Numbered from the stretch's first letter, positions 23,696 to 34,037 are shown. The stretch is 64,000 bases of DNA from Terrisporobacter petrolearius (GCF_032598785.1 NZ_CP102984.1); one strand, 5' to 3'. Numbers and translations: made by a program. Notes: generated by a model not told the origin, from the letters alone.

Positions 23696-24727
23696 ATGAA
23701 AAATTTATTAAAAATTCAGCAAAAACTAATTCCTGAAGTTATTGACATTATGACAAAGAGATATTTGATTTTAAGAGAAATATCTTTAAGCGAACCAATA
23801 GGAAGACGAGCTTTAGCAACAAATCTCCAAAGTGGAGAAAGAATCATAAGATCAGAAACAGAACTTCTAAAAAAACAAGGTCTTATAGATGTAAATTTAA
23901 AAGGTATGACTATTACCGAAGAAGGCAAAGAAATATTAAATGCTCTAAAAGACAGCATGAATGATGTAATAGGACTTAATACCCTTCAAGAAGAACTTAG
24001 AAACGTTCTAGGAATCAAAAAAGTCTTGCTAATACCTGGTAGCTATGAAAAAAATAAAAGTTTACTAAAAGATATTGGGAAACAAGCTTCAAAATATTTT
24101 TTAAGTGTACTTAAAGACGATGACATAGTTTCAATTGCTGGTGGAGGTACAATGCTTGAATTTGCTAAATCAATTAAATGTGATAAAAAATTTAGCTCTA
24201 CAGTAGTAGTTCCAGCAAGAGGTAGTGTTGGTCTCGATGTTGAGACACAATCAAACAATGTAGTAGCAGAAGTAAGTAAGAATATACATTCAACTTACAA
24301 ATTACTAAACATACCAGATGAGCTTGGCGAAGAGTCAATAAAAACTCTTACACAAGAACCAGAAATAAATAAAACATTGAAATTAATACAAAATTCCAAT
24401 GTACTAGTATTTAGTATTGGTAGAGCTGATGAAATGGTAAAAAGAAGAAAATTATCAGATGAAAAAGCAAAAGAGATAATGGACAAAGAAGCTATAGGTG
24501 AAGCCTTTGGTCATTACTTTAATAAAAAAGGGGAAATTGTTTATAAGTTAAATACAGTGGGGATTGATATAGAATCTTTTAAAAACAAAAGAGAAACTAT
24601 AGCTGTATTTGCGGGGAGAAAAAAAGCAGAAGCTTTTATTCCAATTTCCAAACTAAACAAGAATATAGTTCTTGTTACAGATGAAGATAGTGCAAAGAGA
24701 ATTCTTGAACTAACTGTAAATAACTAG
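23696..24727 (+). CDS. cggR: CggR central glycolytic genes repressor
   Basis: A 343-residue regulator of the SorC/DeoR-like family. The N-terminal winged helix (LLKIQQKLIPEVIDIMTKRY, then ISLSEPIGRRALATNLQSG) is the CggR type. The effector-binding domain has SIAGGGTMLEFAKSI and VVPARGSVG, the sugar-phosphate pocket. It controls gap-pgk-tpi-pgm-eno, which follow it here in order. The ribosome-binding site is AGAGGATG. The operator at 23633 sits in its own leader, so autoregulation is expected. Confidence 0.96.
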   Translation: MKNLLKIQQKLIPEVIDIMTKRYLILREISLSEPIGRRALATNLQSGERIIRSETELLKKQGLIDVNLKGMTITEEGKEILNALKDSMNDVIGLNTLQEELRNVLGIKKVLLIPGSYEKNKSLLKDIGKQASKYFLSVLKDDDIVSIAGGGTMLEFAKSIKCDKKFSSTVVVPARGSVGLDVETQSNNVVAEVSKNIHSTYKLLNIPDELGEESIKTLTQEPEINKTLKLIQNSNVLVFSIGRADEMVKRRKLSDEKAKEIMDKEAIGEAFGHYFNKKGEIVYKLNTVGIDIESFKNKRETIAVFAGRKKAEAFIPISKLNKNIVLVTDEDSAKRILELTVNN

Positions 24728-24779
24728 CTTAGCTAGTAAAAAATATAATGAAAATTACACCACGTAGGAGGTATATGAA

Positions 24780-25787
24780 ATGGTTAAAGTAGCAATCAAT
24801 GGATTTGGTAGAATAGGTAGATTAGCATTAAGAAAATTAATGGAGCAAACAGAAGAATTTGAAGTTGTTGCAATAAACGACTTAACAGACGCTAAAACAT
24901 TAGCTCATTTATTCAAATATGATACAGCTCAAGGTAGATTCAACGGTGAAATAGTTGTTGAAGATGGTGCTTTCGTAGTAAACGGACACAAAATAAAAGT
25001 TACAGCTGAAAGAAACCCAGCTGACTTACCATGGGCAGAACTTGGAGTAGATATAGTATTAGAGTGCACAGGATTCTTCACTTCTCAAGAAAAAGCTGGT
25101 CTTCACTTAGAAGCAGGAGCTAAAAAAGTTGTTGTATCTGCACCAGCAACTGGTGATGTTAAAACTGTAGTTTTCAACACTAACCAAGATATATTAGATG
25201 GATCTGAAACAGTTATATCAGGAGCTTCTTGTACAACTAACTGTTTAGCACCAATGGCTAAAACTTTAAATGACAAATTCGGTATAGAAAAAGGTCTTAT
25301 GACTACTATACATGCATATACAAATGACCAAAATACTTTAGATGGCCCTCATCCAAAAGGTGACTTAAGAAGAGCTAGAGCTGCAGCAGGAAACATAGTT
25401 CCTAACACTACAGGAGCTGCAAAAGCTATAGGTTTAGTTATACCAGAATTAAAAGGTAAATTAGACGGAGCTGCTCAAAGAGTTCCAGTTGTAACTGGTT
25501 CATTAACTGAGTTAGTTTGCACATTAAAGAAAAACGTAACAGTTGAAGAAATAAATGCTGCAATGAAAGAAGCTGCTAACGAATCATTTGGATACACTGA
25601 AGAATACTTAGTATCTTCTGACATAATAGGAATAAGCTATGGTTCATTATTTGATGCAACTCAAACAAGAGTTATGGAAGTTGACGGAAAGCAATTAGTT
25701 AAGACTGTTTCTTGGTACGACAATGAAATGTCTTATACTTCTCAATTAATAAGAACATTAGGATACTTTGCCAAATTAGCTAAATAG
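24780..25787 (+). CDS. gap: glyceraldehyde-3-phosphate dehydrogenase, glycolytic
   Basis: A 335-residue NAD-dependent enzyme that oxidises glyceraldehyde-3-phosphate. The NAD fold starts VAINGFGRIGRLALRKL; the catalytic Cys is in SGASCTTNCLAP near 153, and the active-site His is in the motif AAQRVPV region. The C-terminal WYDNEMSYTSQLIRTL is diagnostic. Start after AGGAGG. It is 52 bases after cggR, so it lies on the same message; the terminator at 25796 then limits read-through to pgk. Codon usage is strongly biased, as expected for a highly expressed gene. Confidence 0.98.
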   Translation: MVKVAINGFGRIGRLALRKLMEQTEEFEVVAINDLTDAKTLAHLFKYDTAQGRFNGEIVVEDGAFVVNGHKIKVTAERNPADLPWAELGVDIVLECTGFFTSQEKAGLHLEAGAKKVVVSAPATGDVKTVVFNTNQDILDGSETVISGASCTTNCLAPMAKTLNDKFGIEKGLMTTIHAYTNDQNTLDGPHPKGDLRRARAAAGNIVPNTTGAAKAIGLVIPELKGKLDGAAQRVPVVTGSLTELVCTLKKNVTVEEINAAMKEAANESFGYTEEYLVSSDIIGISYGSLFDATQTRVMEVDGKQLVKTVSWYDNEMSYTSQLIRTLGYFAKLAK

Positions 25788-25795
25788 TATGACAT

Positions 25796-25840
25796 AAAGT
25801 CCGGGTTTGTAGTTTTATGCTACGGGCTCCGGACTTTTTT
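25796..25840 (+). terminator. terminator between gap and pgk
   Basis: AAAGTCCGG (25796-25804) pairs with CCGGACTTT (25829-25837), with an inner GTAG/CTAC pair, then T residues to 25840. Such attenuating terminators after gap are known to raise gap levels over downstream genes. The spacer 25841-26024 holds nothing else recognised. Confidence 0.88.
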
Positions 25841-26024
25841 AACAGTGAATAGTATAAAGATCGAGAATAAATAGTAAAGAATAAATTTAATAATACAAAA
25901 ATGATATACCAAAAGGGGAATAGTATAACATAATGTATGCAAATATACACATATAGTATGTACAAATCAGTGGGGAAAGATATATAATAGATACGGAGTA
26001 ATAATAACGAAAGGAGATTGTATT

Positions 26025-27227
26025 ATGTCAATGTTAAACAAAAAAACAATCGAAGATATAAGTGTAGACGGAAAAAAAGTATTAGTAAGATGTGATTTCA
26101 ATGTTCCATTACAAGACGGAAAAATAACTGATGAGAATAGGTTAAATGGAGCGCTTCCAACTATAAAATACTTAATAGAAAATGGAGCAAAAGTTATACT
26201 TTGCTCACATATGGGAAAACCAAAAGGAGAAGCTAAACCAGAATTATCTTTAGCACCAGTTGCTGCTAGATTATCTGAAATGTTAGGTAAAGAAGTAGTA
26301 TTTGCTGCAGATGACAATGTTGTTGGGGAAAAGGCAAGAGCGGCAGTAGAAAAAATGGAAAATGGTGATGTAGTATTACTACAAAACACTAGATATAGAA
26401 AAGAAGAAACTAAAAACGAAGAAAACTTCTCTAAAGAATTAGCTTCATTAGCTGAAATATTCGTAAATGATGCTTTCGGTACTGCTCATAGAGCTCACTG
26501 CTCAACAGTAGGTGCTGGAGAATTCTTAAATGAAAGAGCTTGTGGATACCTAATCCAAAAAGAATTAAAATTCTTAGGAGAAGCAGTAGCTAATCCTGTA
26601 AGACCTTTCACAGCTATACTTGGAGGATCAAAAGTATCTGACAAAATAGCAGTTATAAACCAATTATTAGACAAAGTTGATAACATAATAATCGGTGGAG
26701 GAATGGCTTATACATTCTTAAAAGCTCAGGGATACGAAATAGGAACTTCTTTATGTGAAGAAGATAAAGTAGATTATGCAAAAGAAATGTTAGAAAAAGC
26801 TAAAGAAAAAGGTGTTAACTTCTTATTACCAGTTGACTCAAGAGCAGCTTCTAAATTTGCTGCAGATGCAGAGGTTGTTGTAACAGAGGATCAAAACATA
26901 CCTGCAGGTCACATGGGACTAGATATAGGACCTAAATCAGAAGCTAAATTCGTAGATGTTGTAAATAATTCTAAAACAATAGTATGGAATGGACCAATGG
27001 GAGTATTCGAATTTGAATCTTTCGCAAAAGGAACACTTGCAATAGCAAAAGCTATGGCACAGTTAGAAGAGGCTACTACTGTAATAGGTGGTGGAGATAG
27101 TGCTGCTGCTGTTAACCAACTAGGATTCGGAGACAAAATGACTCACGTTTCAACTGGTGGTGGAGCATCATTAGAGTTCTTAGAAGGAAAAGAATTACCA
27201 GGAATAGTTGCTTTAGATAACAAATAA
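26025..27227 (+). CDS. pgk: phosphoglycerate kinase
   Basis: A 400-residue enzyme forming ATP from 1,3-bisphosphoglycerate. N-terminal substrate motif VRCDFNVPLQDGKITDENR and HMGKPKG; C-terminal nucleotide motif GGGDSAAAVNQLG, with STGGGASLEFLEG near the end. Length is normal for the family. The start ATG 26025 is preceded by AAAGGAG. It is separated from gap by 237 bases and a terminator, so it may use its own weak promoter or read-through. tpiA follows 22 bases later. Confidence 0.98.
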   Translation: MSMLNKKTIEDISVDGKKVLVRCDFNVPLQDGKITDENRLNGALPTIKYLIENGAKVILCSHMGKPKGEAKPELSLAPVAARLSEMLGKEVVFAADDNVVGEKARAAVEKMENGDVVLLQNTRYRKEETKNEENFSKELASLAEIFVNDAFGTAHRAHCSTVGAGEFLNERACGYLIQKELKFLGEAVANPVRPFTAILGGSKVSDKIAVINQLLDKVDNIIIGGGMAYTFLKAQGYEIGTSLCEEDKVDYAKEMLEKAKEKGVNFLLPVDSRAASKFAADAEVVVTEDQNIPAGHMGLDIGPKSEAKFVDVVNNSKTIVWNGPMGVFEFESFAKGTLAIAKAMAQLEEATTVIGGGDSAAAVNQLGFGDKMTHVSTGGGASLEFLEGKELPGIVALDNK

Positions 27228-27249
27228 TATTGAAGGTGGAGGAATAACC

Positions 27250-28005
27250 ATGAGAAAACCTATTATTGCGGGAAACTGGAAAATGAACAAAACAATAGCT
27301 GAAGCTGTTGAATTTGTTAATGATATAAAGGGTAAATTAAATGATGAAAGTGTAGATGCTGTAATATGCGCTCCTTTCACTATGTTAAAAGACCTAAAAG
27401 AAGCTACAAAAGGTACTAATGTAAAAATTGGTGCTCAAAATATGCACTTTGCAGACAATGGAGCATTTACAGGAGAAGTATCTCCAGCAATGCTTAAAGA
27501 ATTAGATATGGACTATGTTGTAATAGGCCACTCAGAAAGAAGAGAATACTTCAACGAAACTAATGAAACTTGCAACAAAAAAGTATTAAAAGCTTTAGAA
27601 GTTGGAATAGATCCAATACTTTGCTGTGGTGAAACATTAGAAGAAAGAGAAACTGATAAAACTAAAGACGTTGTAAAAACTCAAGTAGTTGCAGGTCTTG
27701 CTAATGTAAAAGCTGAAGATTTAGTTAAAGTTGTTATAGCTTATGAGCCAATATGGGCTATAGGAACTGGAAAAACTGCTACTGCAGAGCAAGCTAACGA
27801 TGTTATAGCTTATATAAGAGAAGTAATAGATTCTTTATATAAAGAATTAGCTAATGAAGTTAGAATACAATATGGTGGAAGTGTTAAACCAGGAAATGTA
27901 GTAGAAATAATGGGACAAAGCGACATAGACGGTGCATTAGTTGGTGGAGCTTCTTTACAACCAGCTGACTATATGGCGCTTGTTAATTATCAAGGAGTGA
28001 AATAG
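27250..28005 (+). CDS. tpiA: triosephosphate isomerase
   Basis: A 251-residue TIM barrel that interconverts DHAP and glyceraldehyde-3-phosphate. NWKMNKT carries the Asn/Lys pair, VIGHSERR the active-site His95, AYEPIWAIGTGKTA the catalytic Glu and the mobile loop, and QYGGSVKPGN the phosphate site. Start after GGAGG. It supplies the step at which DHAP from the glycerol pathway upstream enters glycolysis. Three bases separate it from gpmI, so the two are translated together. Confidence 0.98.
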   Translation: MRKPIIAGNWKMNKTIAEAVEFVNDIKGKLNDESVDAVICAPFTMLKDLKEATKGTNVKIGAQNMHFADNGAFTGEVSPAMLKELDMDYVVIGHSERREYFNETNETCNKKVLKALEVGIDPILCCGETLEERETDKTKDVVKTQVVAGLANVKAEDLVKVVIAYEPIWAIGTGKTATAEQANDVIAYIREVIDSLYKELANEVRIQYGGSVKPGNVVEIMGQSDIDGALVGGASLQPADYMALVNYQGVK

Positions 28006-28008
28006 TTA

Positions 28009-29538
28009 ATGAAAAAACCAGTAGCTTTAATCATCATGGATGGATTTGGACACACTACTAAAGTAGAAGGCAGTGCTATAGACAAAGCTAATACACCTAA
28101 CATAAAAAAATTAGTAGACGAATATCCAAATACATTAATAAATGCTAGTGGTCTTGATGTTGGACTTCCAAATGGACAAATGGGTAACTCAGAAGTTGGG
28201 CATACTAACATTGGTGCAGGAAGAATAGTATATCAAGATTTAACTAGAATAACAAAAGCAATAGAAGATGGCGAATTCTTCAAAAACGAAGTATTATGCC
28301 AAGCTATGGAAAATGGAAAGCAAAAAGCACTTCACATCATGGGATTATTATCTGATGGTGGAGTACATTCACATATAGATCACCTAAAAGCCTTACTAAA
28401 AATGGCAGATGATAAAGGTGTAAAAAAAGTTTATGTTCATGCATTTACTGATGGTAGAGATACAGATCCTCAAAGTGCTATACACTATGTAAGAGAAATA
28501 GAAGATTACATGGATGAGATAGAATGCGGTGAGTTTGCTACTGTAAACGGTAGATACTATGCAATGGACAGAGATAAAAGATGGGAAAGAGTTGAAAAAG
28601 CATACAATGCTATGACTTTAGGAGAAGGAGAAACTGCTTCTTCTGCAAGTGAGGCTGTTGCAAACTCTTACAAATCAGGAAATAATGATGAATTCATATT
28701 ACCAACTGTTATAACTAAAAACAACGAACCAGTTGGAAAAATATGTGATGGAGATTCTGTTATATTCTTCAACTTTAGACCTGATAGAGCTAGAGAAATA
28801 ACTAGAGCTATAGTAAGTGACGAATTTAGCGGATTTGAAAAATCTCCTATAAAATGTTTCTTTGTATGCTTAACAGAATACGATGTAACTATACCAAATG
28901 TTCACATAGCATTTTGTCCAGCATCATTAACTAACACTTTAGGTGAGTACTTAGCTAAAAACAAAAAGACTCAACTTAGAGCTGCTGAAACAGAAAAATA
29001 TGCTCATGTTACATTCTTCTTTAACGGTGGTGTTGAACAACCAAATGAAGGTGAAGATAGATTATTAATACCTTCTCCAAAGGTTGCAACTTATGATTTA
29101 CAACCAGAAATGTCTGCACCAGAATTAGTTGAAAAAGTTATGGCAAAAATAGATGAAGATAAATACGACTTTATAGTAGTTAACTTCGCAAATCCTGATA
29201 TGGTTGGTCATACAGGAGTTATGGAAGCCGCTATTAAAGCTGTTGAAACAGTAGATGATTGTGTTGGTAAATTAGTAGATAAGTTAAGCTCAGTAGGTGG
29301 TAGCGCAATAATAACTGCAGACCATGGTAATGCTGAACTTATGATAGACTTAGAAACTAAAAAAGTTATAACAGCACATTCAACAAATCCTGTTCCACTT
29401 ATAGTAACAGGTGAAGAGTTCAAAAATGCAAAATTATTAAGTGGTGGTAGACTATCAGATTTAGCTCCAACTATACTTGATATGATGCAATTAGAGAAAC
29501 CAGAAGAAATGACTGGTCACTCATTAATAAGTAAATAA
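28009..29538 (+). CDS. gpmI: 2,3-bisphosphoglycerate-independent phosphoglycerate mutase
   Basis: A 509-residue alkaline-phosphatase-fold enzyme, converting 3- to 2-phosphoglycerate with Mn. The phosphoserine is in GQMGNSEVGHTNIG near residue 62, and metal sites appear in IIMDGFG, NFANPDMVGHTG and TADHGNAE. The length matches the usual 505-515 residues. It is the cofactor-independent type normal for clostridia. The stop is followed by a hairpin at 29545 without a T-run, and eno starts 260 bases later. Confidence 0.98.
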   Translation: MKKPVALIIMDGFGHTTKVEGSAIDKANTPNIKKLVDEYPNTLINASGLDVGLPNGQMGNSEVGHTNIGAGRIVYQDLTRITKAIEDGEFFKNEVLCQAMENGKQKALHIMGLLSDGGVHSHIDHLKALLKMADDKGVKKVYVHAFTDGRDTDPQSAIHYVREIEDYMDEIECGEFATVNGRYYAMDRDKRWERVEKAYNAMTLGEGETASSASEAVANSYKSGNNDEFILPTVITKNNEPVGKICDGDSVIFFNFRPDRAREITRAIVSDEFSGFEKSPIKCFFVCLTEYDVTIPNVHIAFCPASLTNTLGEYLAKNKKTQLRAAETEKYAHVTFFFNGGVEQPNEGEDRLLIPSPKVATYDLQPEMSAPELVEKVMAKIDEDKYDFIVVNFANPDMVGHTGVMEAAIKAVETVDDCVGKLVDKLSSVGGSAIITADHGNAELMIDLETKKVITAHSTNPVPLIVTGEEFKNAKLLSGGRLSDLAPTILDMMQLEKPEEMTGHSLISK

Positions 29539-29542
29539 TTTT

Positions 29543-29571
29543 CAAAGATTAGGTGTTCATCACCTAATCTT
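29543..29571 (+). other. hairpin after gpmI without U-tract
   Basis: AAGATTAGGTG (29545-29555) pairs perfectly with CACCTAATCTT (29561-29571), loop TTCAT. There is no T run, so it may be an mRNA-processing or stabilising hairpin rather than a terminator. The spacer 29572-29797 is AT-rich and shows no other clear element. Confidence 0.5.
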
Positions 29572-29797
29572 GAGAATTTATATAATAATGAATTAACCTA
29601 ATTTATTAAAAAATAAAAAAGATTATAAAAAGGTTGCTAATTTAGAAAAAAATTATATTTATAATAAAAATTTAAAATAATAATAAAGAAATTTATGAAC
29701 TTACCCATCAATAAGTATAATAAATTTTAAATTAAGCATTTTAAATTTGAAATTGCAAGTTAGCAAATAAATTATTTAAATCGAAGGGAGAAATACC

Positions 29798-31090
29798 ATG
29801 TCAGTAATAGAATCAGTATACGCAAGAGAAGTCCTAGACTCAAGAGGAAATCCAACTGTAGAAGTTGAAGTAGTTTTAGAATCAGGTGCAGAAGGTAGAG
29901 CTATAGTTCCATCTGGAGCATCTACAGGAGCTTTCGAAGCTGTTGAATTAAGAGACGGTGATAAAGGAAGATACTTAGGAAAAGGAACTCAAACTGCTGT
30001 TGATAACGTAAACAACATAATAGCTGAAGAATTAGAAGGAATGGAGTCAACTGATCAACCAGGTGTTGATGCACTATTAATAGAATTAGACGGAACTCAC
30101 AACAAAGGTAAATTAGGAGCTAACGCAATACTTGGTGTATCTATGGCTGTTGCTAGAGCATCTGCTGAAGAATTAGGATTACCATTATTCCAATACATAG
30201 GTGGAGTAAACGCTAAGCAATTACCAGTTCCAATGATGAACATATTAAACGGTGGAGAACATGCTGATAACAACGTTGACGTTCAAGAATTCATGATATT
30301 ACCAGTTGGTGCTCCTTCATTTAAAGAAGGTTTAAGAATGGGTGCAGAAGTATTCCATTCATTAAAGAAAGTTCTTGGAGAAAAAGGACTTGCTTGTGGT
30401 GTAGGTGACGAAGGTGGATTTGCTCCAAACTTAGGATCAAACAGAGAAGCATTAGAATTAATAGTTGATGCTATAGCTAAAGCTGGATACGAGCCAGGAA
30501 AAGACGTTATGTTAGGATTAGACGTTGCTGCTACAGAAATGTACAACAAAGAAACTAAAAAATATGTTTTAGCTGGAGAAGGAAAAGAATTAACAGCTGA
30601 GCAAATGGTTGAATTATACGAAGATTGGGCTAACAACTTCCCAATAATAACTATAGAAGACGGTCTTGACGAAGAAGATTGGGATGGATGGAAAGTTCTT
30701 ACTGAAAGATTAGGAAACAAATTACAATTAGTTGGAGACGACTTATTCGTTACTAACACTGAAAGACTTGAAAGAGGTATAGACGCTGGTGTTGCTAACT
30801 CTATACTAATAAAAGTTAACCAAATAGGTACTATAACTGAAACTTTAGATGCTATAGAAATGGCTAAGAGAGCTGGATACACTGCAGTAATATCTCATAG
30901 ATCAGGAGAAACTGAAGATACTACTATAGCTGACTTAGCTGTAGCTGTAAATGCAGGACAAATAAAAACTGGTGCTCCATCAAGAACTGATAGAGTTGCT
31001 AAGTACAACCAATTATTAAGAATAGAAGAAATGGTTGGAGACTGCGCTAGATACTGTGGATTAAACTCTTTCTACAACTTAAAGAAATAG
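29798..31090 (+). CDS. eno: enolase
   Basis: A 430-residue enzyme that makes phosphoenolpyruvate. Start MSVIESVYAREVLDSRGNPT, GASTGAFEAVELRDGD, the Mg site DVAATEMYN with later IEDGLDEED, the catalytic Lys motif SILIKVNQIGT and the signature SHRSGETEDTTIADLAV are all present. The gene has strong codon bias and an AAGGGAG site. It follows the gpmI spacer in the order usual for clostridia, and a terminator at 31119 ends it. Confidence 0.99.
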   Translation: MSVIESVYAREVLDSRGNPTVEVEVVLESGAEGRAIVPSGASTGAFEAVELRDGDKGRYLGKGTQTAVDNVNNIIAEELEGMESTDQPGVDALLIELDGTHNKGKLGANAILGVSMAVARASAEELGLPLFQYIGGVNAKQLPVPMMNILNGGEHADNNVDVQEFMILPVGAPSFKEGLRMGAEVFHSLKKVLGEKGLACGVGDEGGFAPNLGSNREALELIVDAIAKAGYEPGKDVMLGLDVAATEMYNKETKKYVLAGEGKELTAEQMVELYEDWANNFPIITIEDGLDEEDWDGWKVLTERLGNKLQLVGDDLFVTNTERLERGIDAGVANSILIKVNQIGTITETLDAIEMAKRAGYTAVISHRSGETEDTTIADLAVAVNAGQIKTGAPSRTDRVAKYNQLLRIEEMVGDCARYCGLNSFYNLKK

Positions 31091-31118
31091 GTTATAAAAT
31101 AAAGAGATTAATATAATT

Positions 31119-31169
31119 AAAAATCCTAGCCACTTGCGGTACTAATTACTGTATGGCTGGGATTTTTTT
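31119..31169 (+). terminator. terminator after eno
   Basis: AAAATCCTAGCCA pairs with TGGCTGGGATTTT (right arm 31154-31166), one G-T pair, 21-base loop, then T residues to 31169. Confidence 0.85.
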
Positions 31170-31320
31170 AACCTAATATAATAAAAAAGTTGCACATTGT
31201 ATACAAATCATGTGTATAAGGGAATATATATGGGAAAACGTATTTTTATTGAAGTGAAATTGAAAATATAAGACAAAATGATAGATTGATGAAATCTACA
31301 AGATATGGAGAGGAACTATT

Positions 31321-32742
31321 ATGGATAAGACAAAAAGAACTAAAATCGTTTGTACATTAGGACCAGCTAGTGAAACTGAGGAAATATTAAGAGATCTTAT
31401 AAACAACGGATTAAATGTATGTAGAATGAACTTCTCTCATGGTTCTCATGAAGAGCATAAAGTGAGAATGGATTTAGTTAAAAAAGTTAGAGAAGAGTTA
31501 GGACAACCTACTGCCATACTTTTAGATACTAAAGGACCAGAAATAAGAACAGGAAACTTCTCAGACCCAGAAGTTCTTCTTGAAGAAGGGCAAACTTTTA
31601 CAATAACAATGAAAGATGTTATGGGAAATAAAGAAATATGTACAGTAAGTTACAAAGGATTAGTTCATGATGTTAAGCCAGGAGATACTATATTAATCGA
31701 TGATGGTTTAGTAGGACTTACTGTTAAAGAAATAAAAGGTGATGATATAGTTTGTGAAGTACAAAACTCAGGAATAGTTAAAAATCACAAAGGTGTTAAC
31801 GTACCAGGAGTTAAAGTAAATTTACCAGCTATAACTGAAAAAGATAGAAGTGATATAGAGTTTGGTATAGAACAAGGAATAGATTTCATAGCAGCATCTT
31901 TTGTAAGAAAGGTTTCTGATATTTTAGCAATAAGGGAAATATTAGAAGAAAAGAATGCAACTGATATAAAGATAATATCTAAAATAGAAAATCAAGAAGG
32001 TGTTGATAACCTAGATGAAATCATAGAGATATCTGACGGAATAATGGTAGCTAGAGGAGATTTAGGTGTGGAAATACCAACACAAGAAATACCAATTGTT
32101 CAAAAATTAATGATTAAAAAATGCAACGATGCAGGAAAGCCAGTTATAACAGCTACTCAAATGCTTGATTCTATGATAAGAAATCCAAGACCAACTAGAG
32201 CAGAAGTTACAGACGTTGCCAATGCTATCTACGATGGAACAGATGCAATAATGCTATCAGGAGAAACTGCAGCAGGTAAATACCCAGTAGAAGCAGTAAA
32301 AACAATGGCTCAAATAGCTAAAAGAACAGAAGAAAGTATAAACTATAATGAATTATTAATATGCAAAGCTAGCAAAGCTAAAAACGTTGCAGATGCTATA
32401 AGTTATGCAACTTGTACAACTGCTATGAATTTAGACGCAAAAGCAATTCTTACATCAACATCTTCTGGTCATACAGCTAGGATGGTATCTAAGTTTAGAC
32501 CAGATTGCCAAATAGTTGCTACAACAAGTCATGATAGAATTATGAGACAACTTTCATTATCTTGGGGTGTAATGCCATTAATAAGATCATCATCAAAAAC
32601 TACAGATGAGGTTATAGAAAATGCTATAGTATCTGCTAAAAATGCTAAATATATCAATGAAGAAGATTTAGTTGTTGTAACTGCTGGTGTTGCAAGAGGA
32701 GTAAGTGGAACAACTAACTTAATAAAAGTAGAAACAGTTTAA
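31321..32742 (+). CDS. pyk: pyruvate kinase
   Basis: A 473-residue enzyme that makes ATP and pyruvate from PEP. MNFSHGSHEEH, KGPEIRTGNF, ISKIENQEGV, VARGDLGVEIP and the MLDSMIRNPRPTRAEV active-site loop are present. The C-terminal PEP-utiliser-like domain found in longer (about 585-residue) Bacillus enzymes is absent, so this is the short form. It starts after a GGAGAGG site. Between eno and pyk lies a possible promoter, TTGCAC at 31190 with a TATA-type box near 31213. The terminator at 32812 ends it. Confidence 0.98.
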   Translation: MDKTKRTKIVCTLGPASETEEILRDLINNGLNVCRMNFSHGSHEEHKVRMDLVKKVREELGQPTAILLDTKGPEIRTGNFSDPEVLLEEGQTFTITMKDVMGNKEICTVSYKGLVHDVKPGDTILIDDGLVGLTVKEIKGDDIVCEVQNSGIVKNHKGVNVPGVKVNLPAITEKDRSDIEFGIEQGIDFIAASFVRKVSDILAIREILEEKNATDIKIISKIENQEGVDNLDEIIEISDGIMVARGDLGVEIPTQEIPIVQKLMIKKCNDAGKPVITATQMLDSMIRNPRPTRAEVTDVANAIYDGTDAIMLSGETAAGKYPVEAVKTMAQIAKRTEESINYNELLICKASKAKNVADAISYATCTTAMNLDAKAILTSTSSGHTARMVSKFRPDCQIVATTSHDRIMRQLSLSWGVMPLIRSSSKTTDEVIENAIVSAKNAKYINEEDLVVVTAGVARGVSGTTNLIKVETV

Positions 32743-32811
32743 TTAGAAAGAGATGCTAAAATCTATAAGGTGAATAAATTTGCCTTAACTAAAAAATTAA
32801 TTAAATATATG

Positions 32812-32846
32812 AGAGCCTTAGAAATTATTCTAAGGCTCTTTTGTTT
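32812..32846 (+). terminator. terminator after pyk
   Basis: A perfect 12-bp stem (32812-32823 with 32828-32839), 4-base loop and TTTTGTTTT tail. Confidence 0.9.
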
Positions 32847-33026
32847 TCGGGAGGTATCAAAATTGTGCATACCTTTAAAAAGTTATGAATATGATATATG
32901 TGTCAGGTAATAGGGTTGGAGCTAGAATATATAAAAAATATTATTTATAAAAATAAAAGGAAATATATGAAGAATATAGAATGGAATATGAAAGTAAGAA
33001 GAAGATTGTGTATGGAGGTTGTAAAT

Positions 33027-34037
33027 ATGGATATACGCCAAATTGCCCAAAAAGCAGGGGTTTCTGTTGCTACAGTATCTAGAGTACAAAATCATCCAGA
33101 AACAGTAGCGCCAGCTACACTAGAAAAAGTACAGGCTATAATTGAAGAATATCAATATACGCCTAATTGGTTTGCAAGGGGAATGAACTTAGGAAAAGGA
33201 GATACCATAGGTTTAATTGTTCCAGATATACTAAATCCAAGTTATATGGAAATAGTTAAAGGAATAGAAGAAATCGTATACAAACATGGATATATTACGC
33301 TTATGTGTAATGGAGATGGCGATTCAAAACAAGAAAGTGACTCTATTGATAATCTGTTAAAAAGAAGTGTAGATGGATTGATTGTACTTTCAACAGCCCT
33401 AGGAAAAGAAAAACTAATTTCTATTAGACAAAAAGGTATTCCTATAGTATCTATAGGGGAAAGTAATGCAGGTTCTGAAATAGATACAGTTAAAATAGAC
33501 TATAGAGAAGCAACTCATAATGCTATAAAACATTTAGTTGATATGGGGTATAGAAGTGTGGCAATTATTAACGGACCTATTAGTAAAATAGAAAATCAAT
33601 TAAGGTTAAAAGGATATGAAGAAATACTAGAATCAGCTGGTATACCAATTGATAAAAAGTATATAATTTCGTCTAAAATTTCTATGGAAAATGGATATAT
33701 TCAGGCTAAAAAATTATTAAAATTAGATAAATTACCGCGAGCTATATTTGCTACAGATGATGTAATAGCAATGGGAGTTATGGCAGCCCTAAGAGATGAA
33801 GGAATAAAAGTGCCAGAAGATATTGCAATTGTTGGTTTTGACAATATTAATATTATAAAAATGATGGAGTCTAAGCTTACCACGGTAGAAAATCCTTTAT
33901 ATAGGCAAGGCGTAGAGGGTGCAAAGCTTTTATTGGAGCTTATTGAAAGTGGAAATACAAAAGAATGTGTTCCTAAAGAAATTTTATTAAAAACTAAACT
34001 TAAAATACGTAAATCCTGTGGATATAAAACTAAATAA
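33027..34037 (+). CDS. LacI/GalR-family transcriptional regulator
   Basis: A 336-residue repressor. The helix-turn-helix is MDIRQIAQKAGVSVATVSRV with a hinge region after PNWFARGM; the sugar-binding-like domain has IGLIVPDILNPSYMEIVKG, RSVDGLIVLS and AIFATDDVIAMGVMAALR, as in the PurR/CcpA/RbsR group. ATG 33027 is preferred because GGAGG (33014-33018) sits nine bases upstream; the longer upstream in-frame extension has no site. A CcpA/LacI-type operator lies at 34495, before the acyl-CoA dehydrogenase operon, so that operon is a plausible target. Effector unknown. Confidence 0.93.
   Translation: MDIRQIAQKAGVSVATVSRVQNHPETVAPATLEKVQAIIEEYQYTPNWFARGMNLGKGDTIGLIVPDILNPSYMEIVKGIEEIVYKHGYITLMCNGDGDSKQESDSIDNLLKRSVDGLIVLSTALGKEKLISIRQKGIPIVSIGESNAGSEIDTVKIDYREATHNAIKHLVDMGYRSVAIINGPISKIENQLRLKGYEEILESAGIPIDKKYIISSKISMENGYIQAKKLLKLDKLPRAIFATDDVIAMGVMAALRDEGIKVPEDIAIVGFDNINIIKMMESKLTTVENPLYRQGVEGAKLLLELIESGNTKECVPKEILLKTKLKIRKSCGYKTK

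Noticed and set aside
30283..30882. 199-codon minus-strand frame inside eno
   Set aside because: Shadow created by the strong codon bias of eno.
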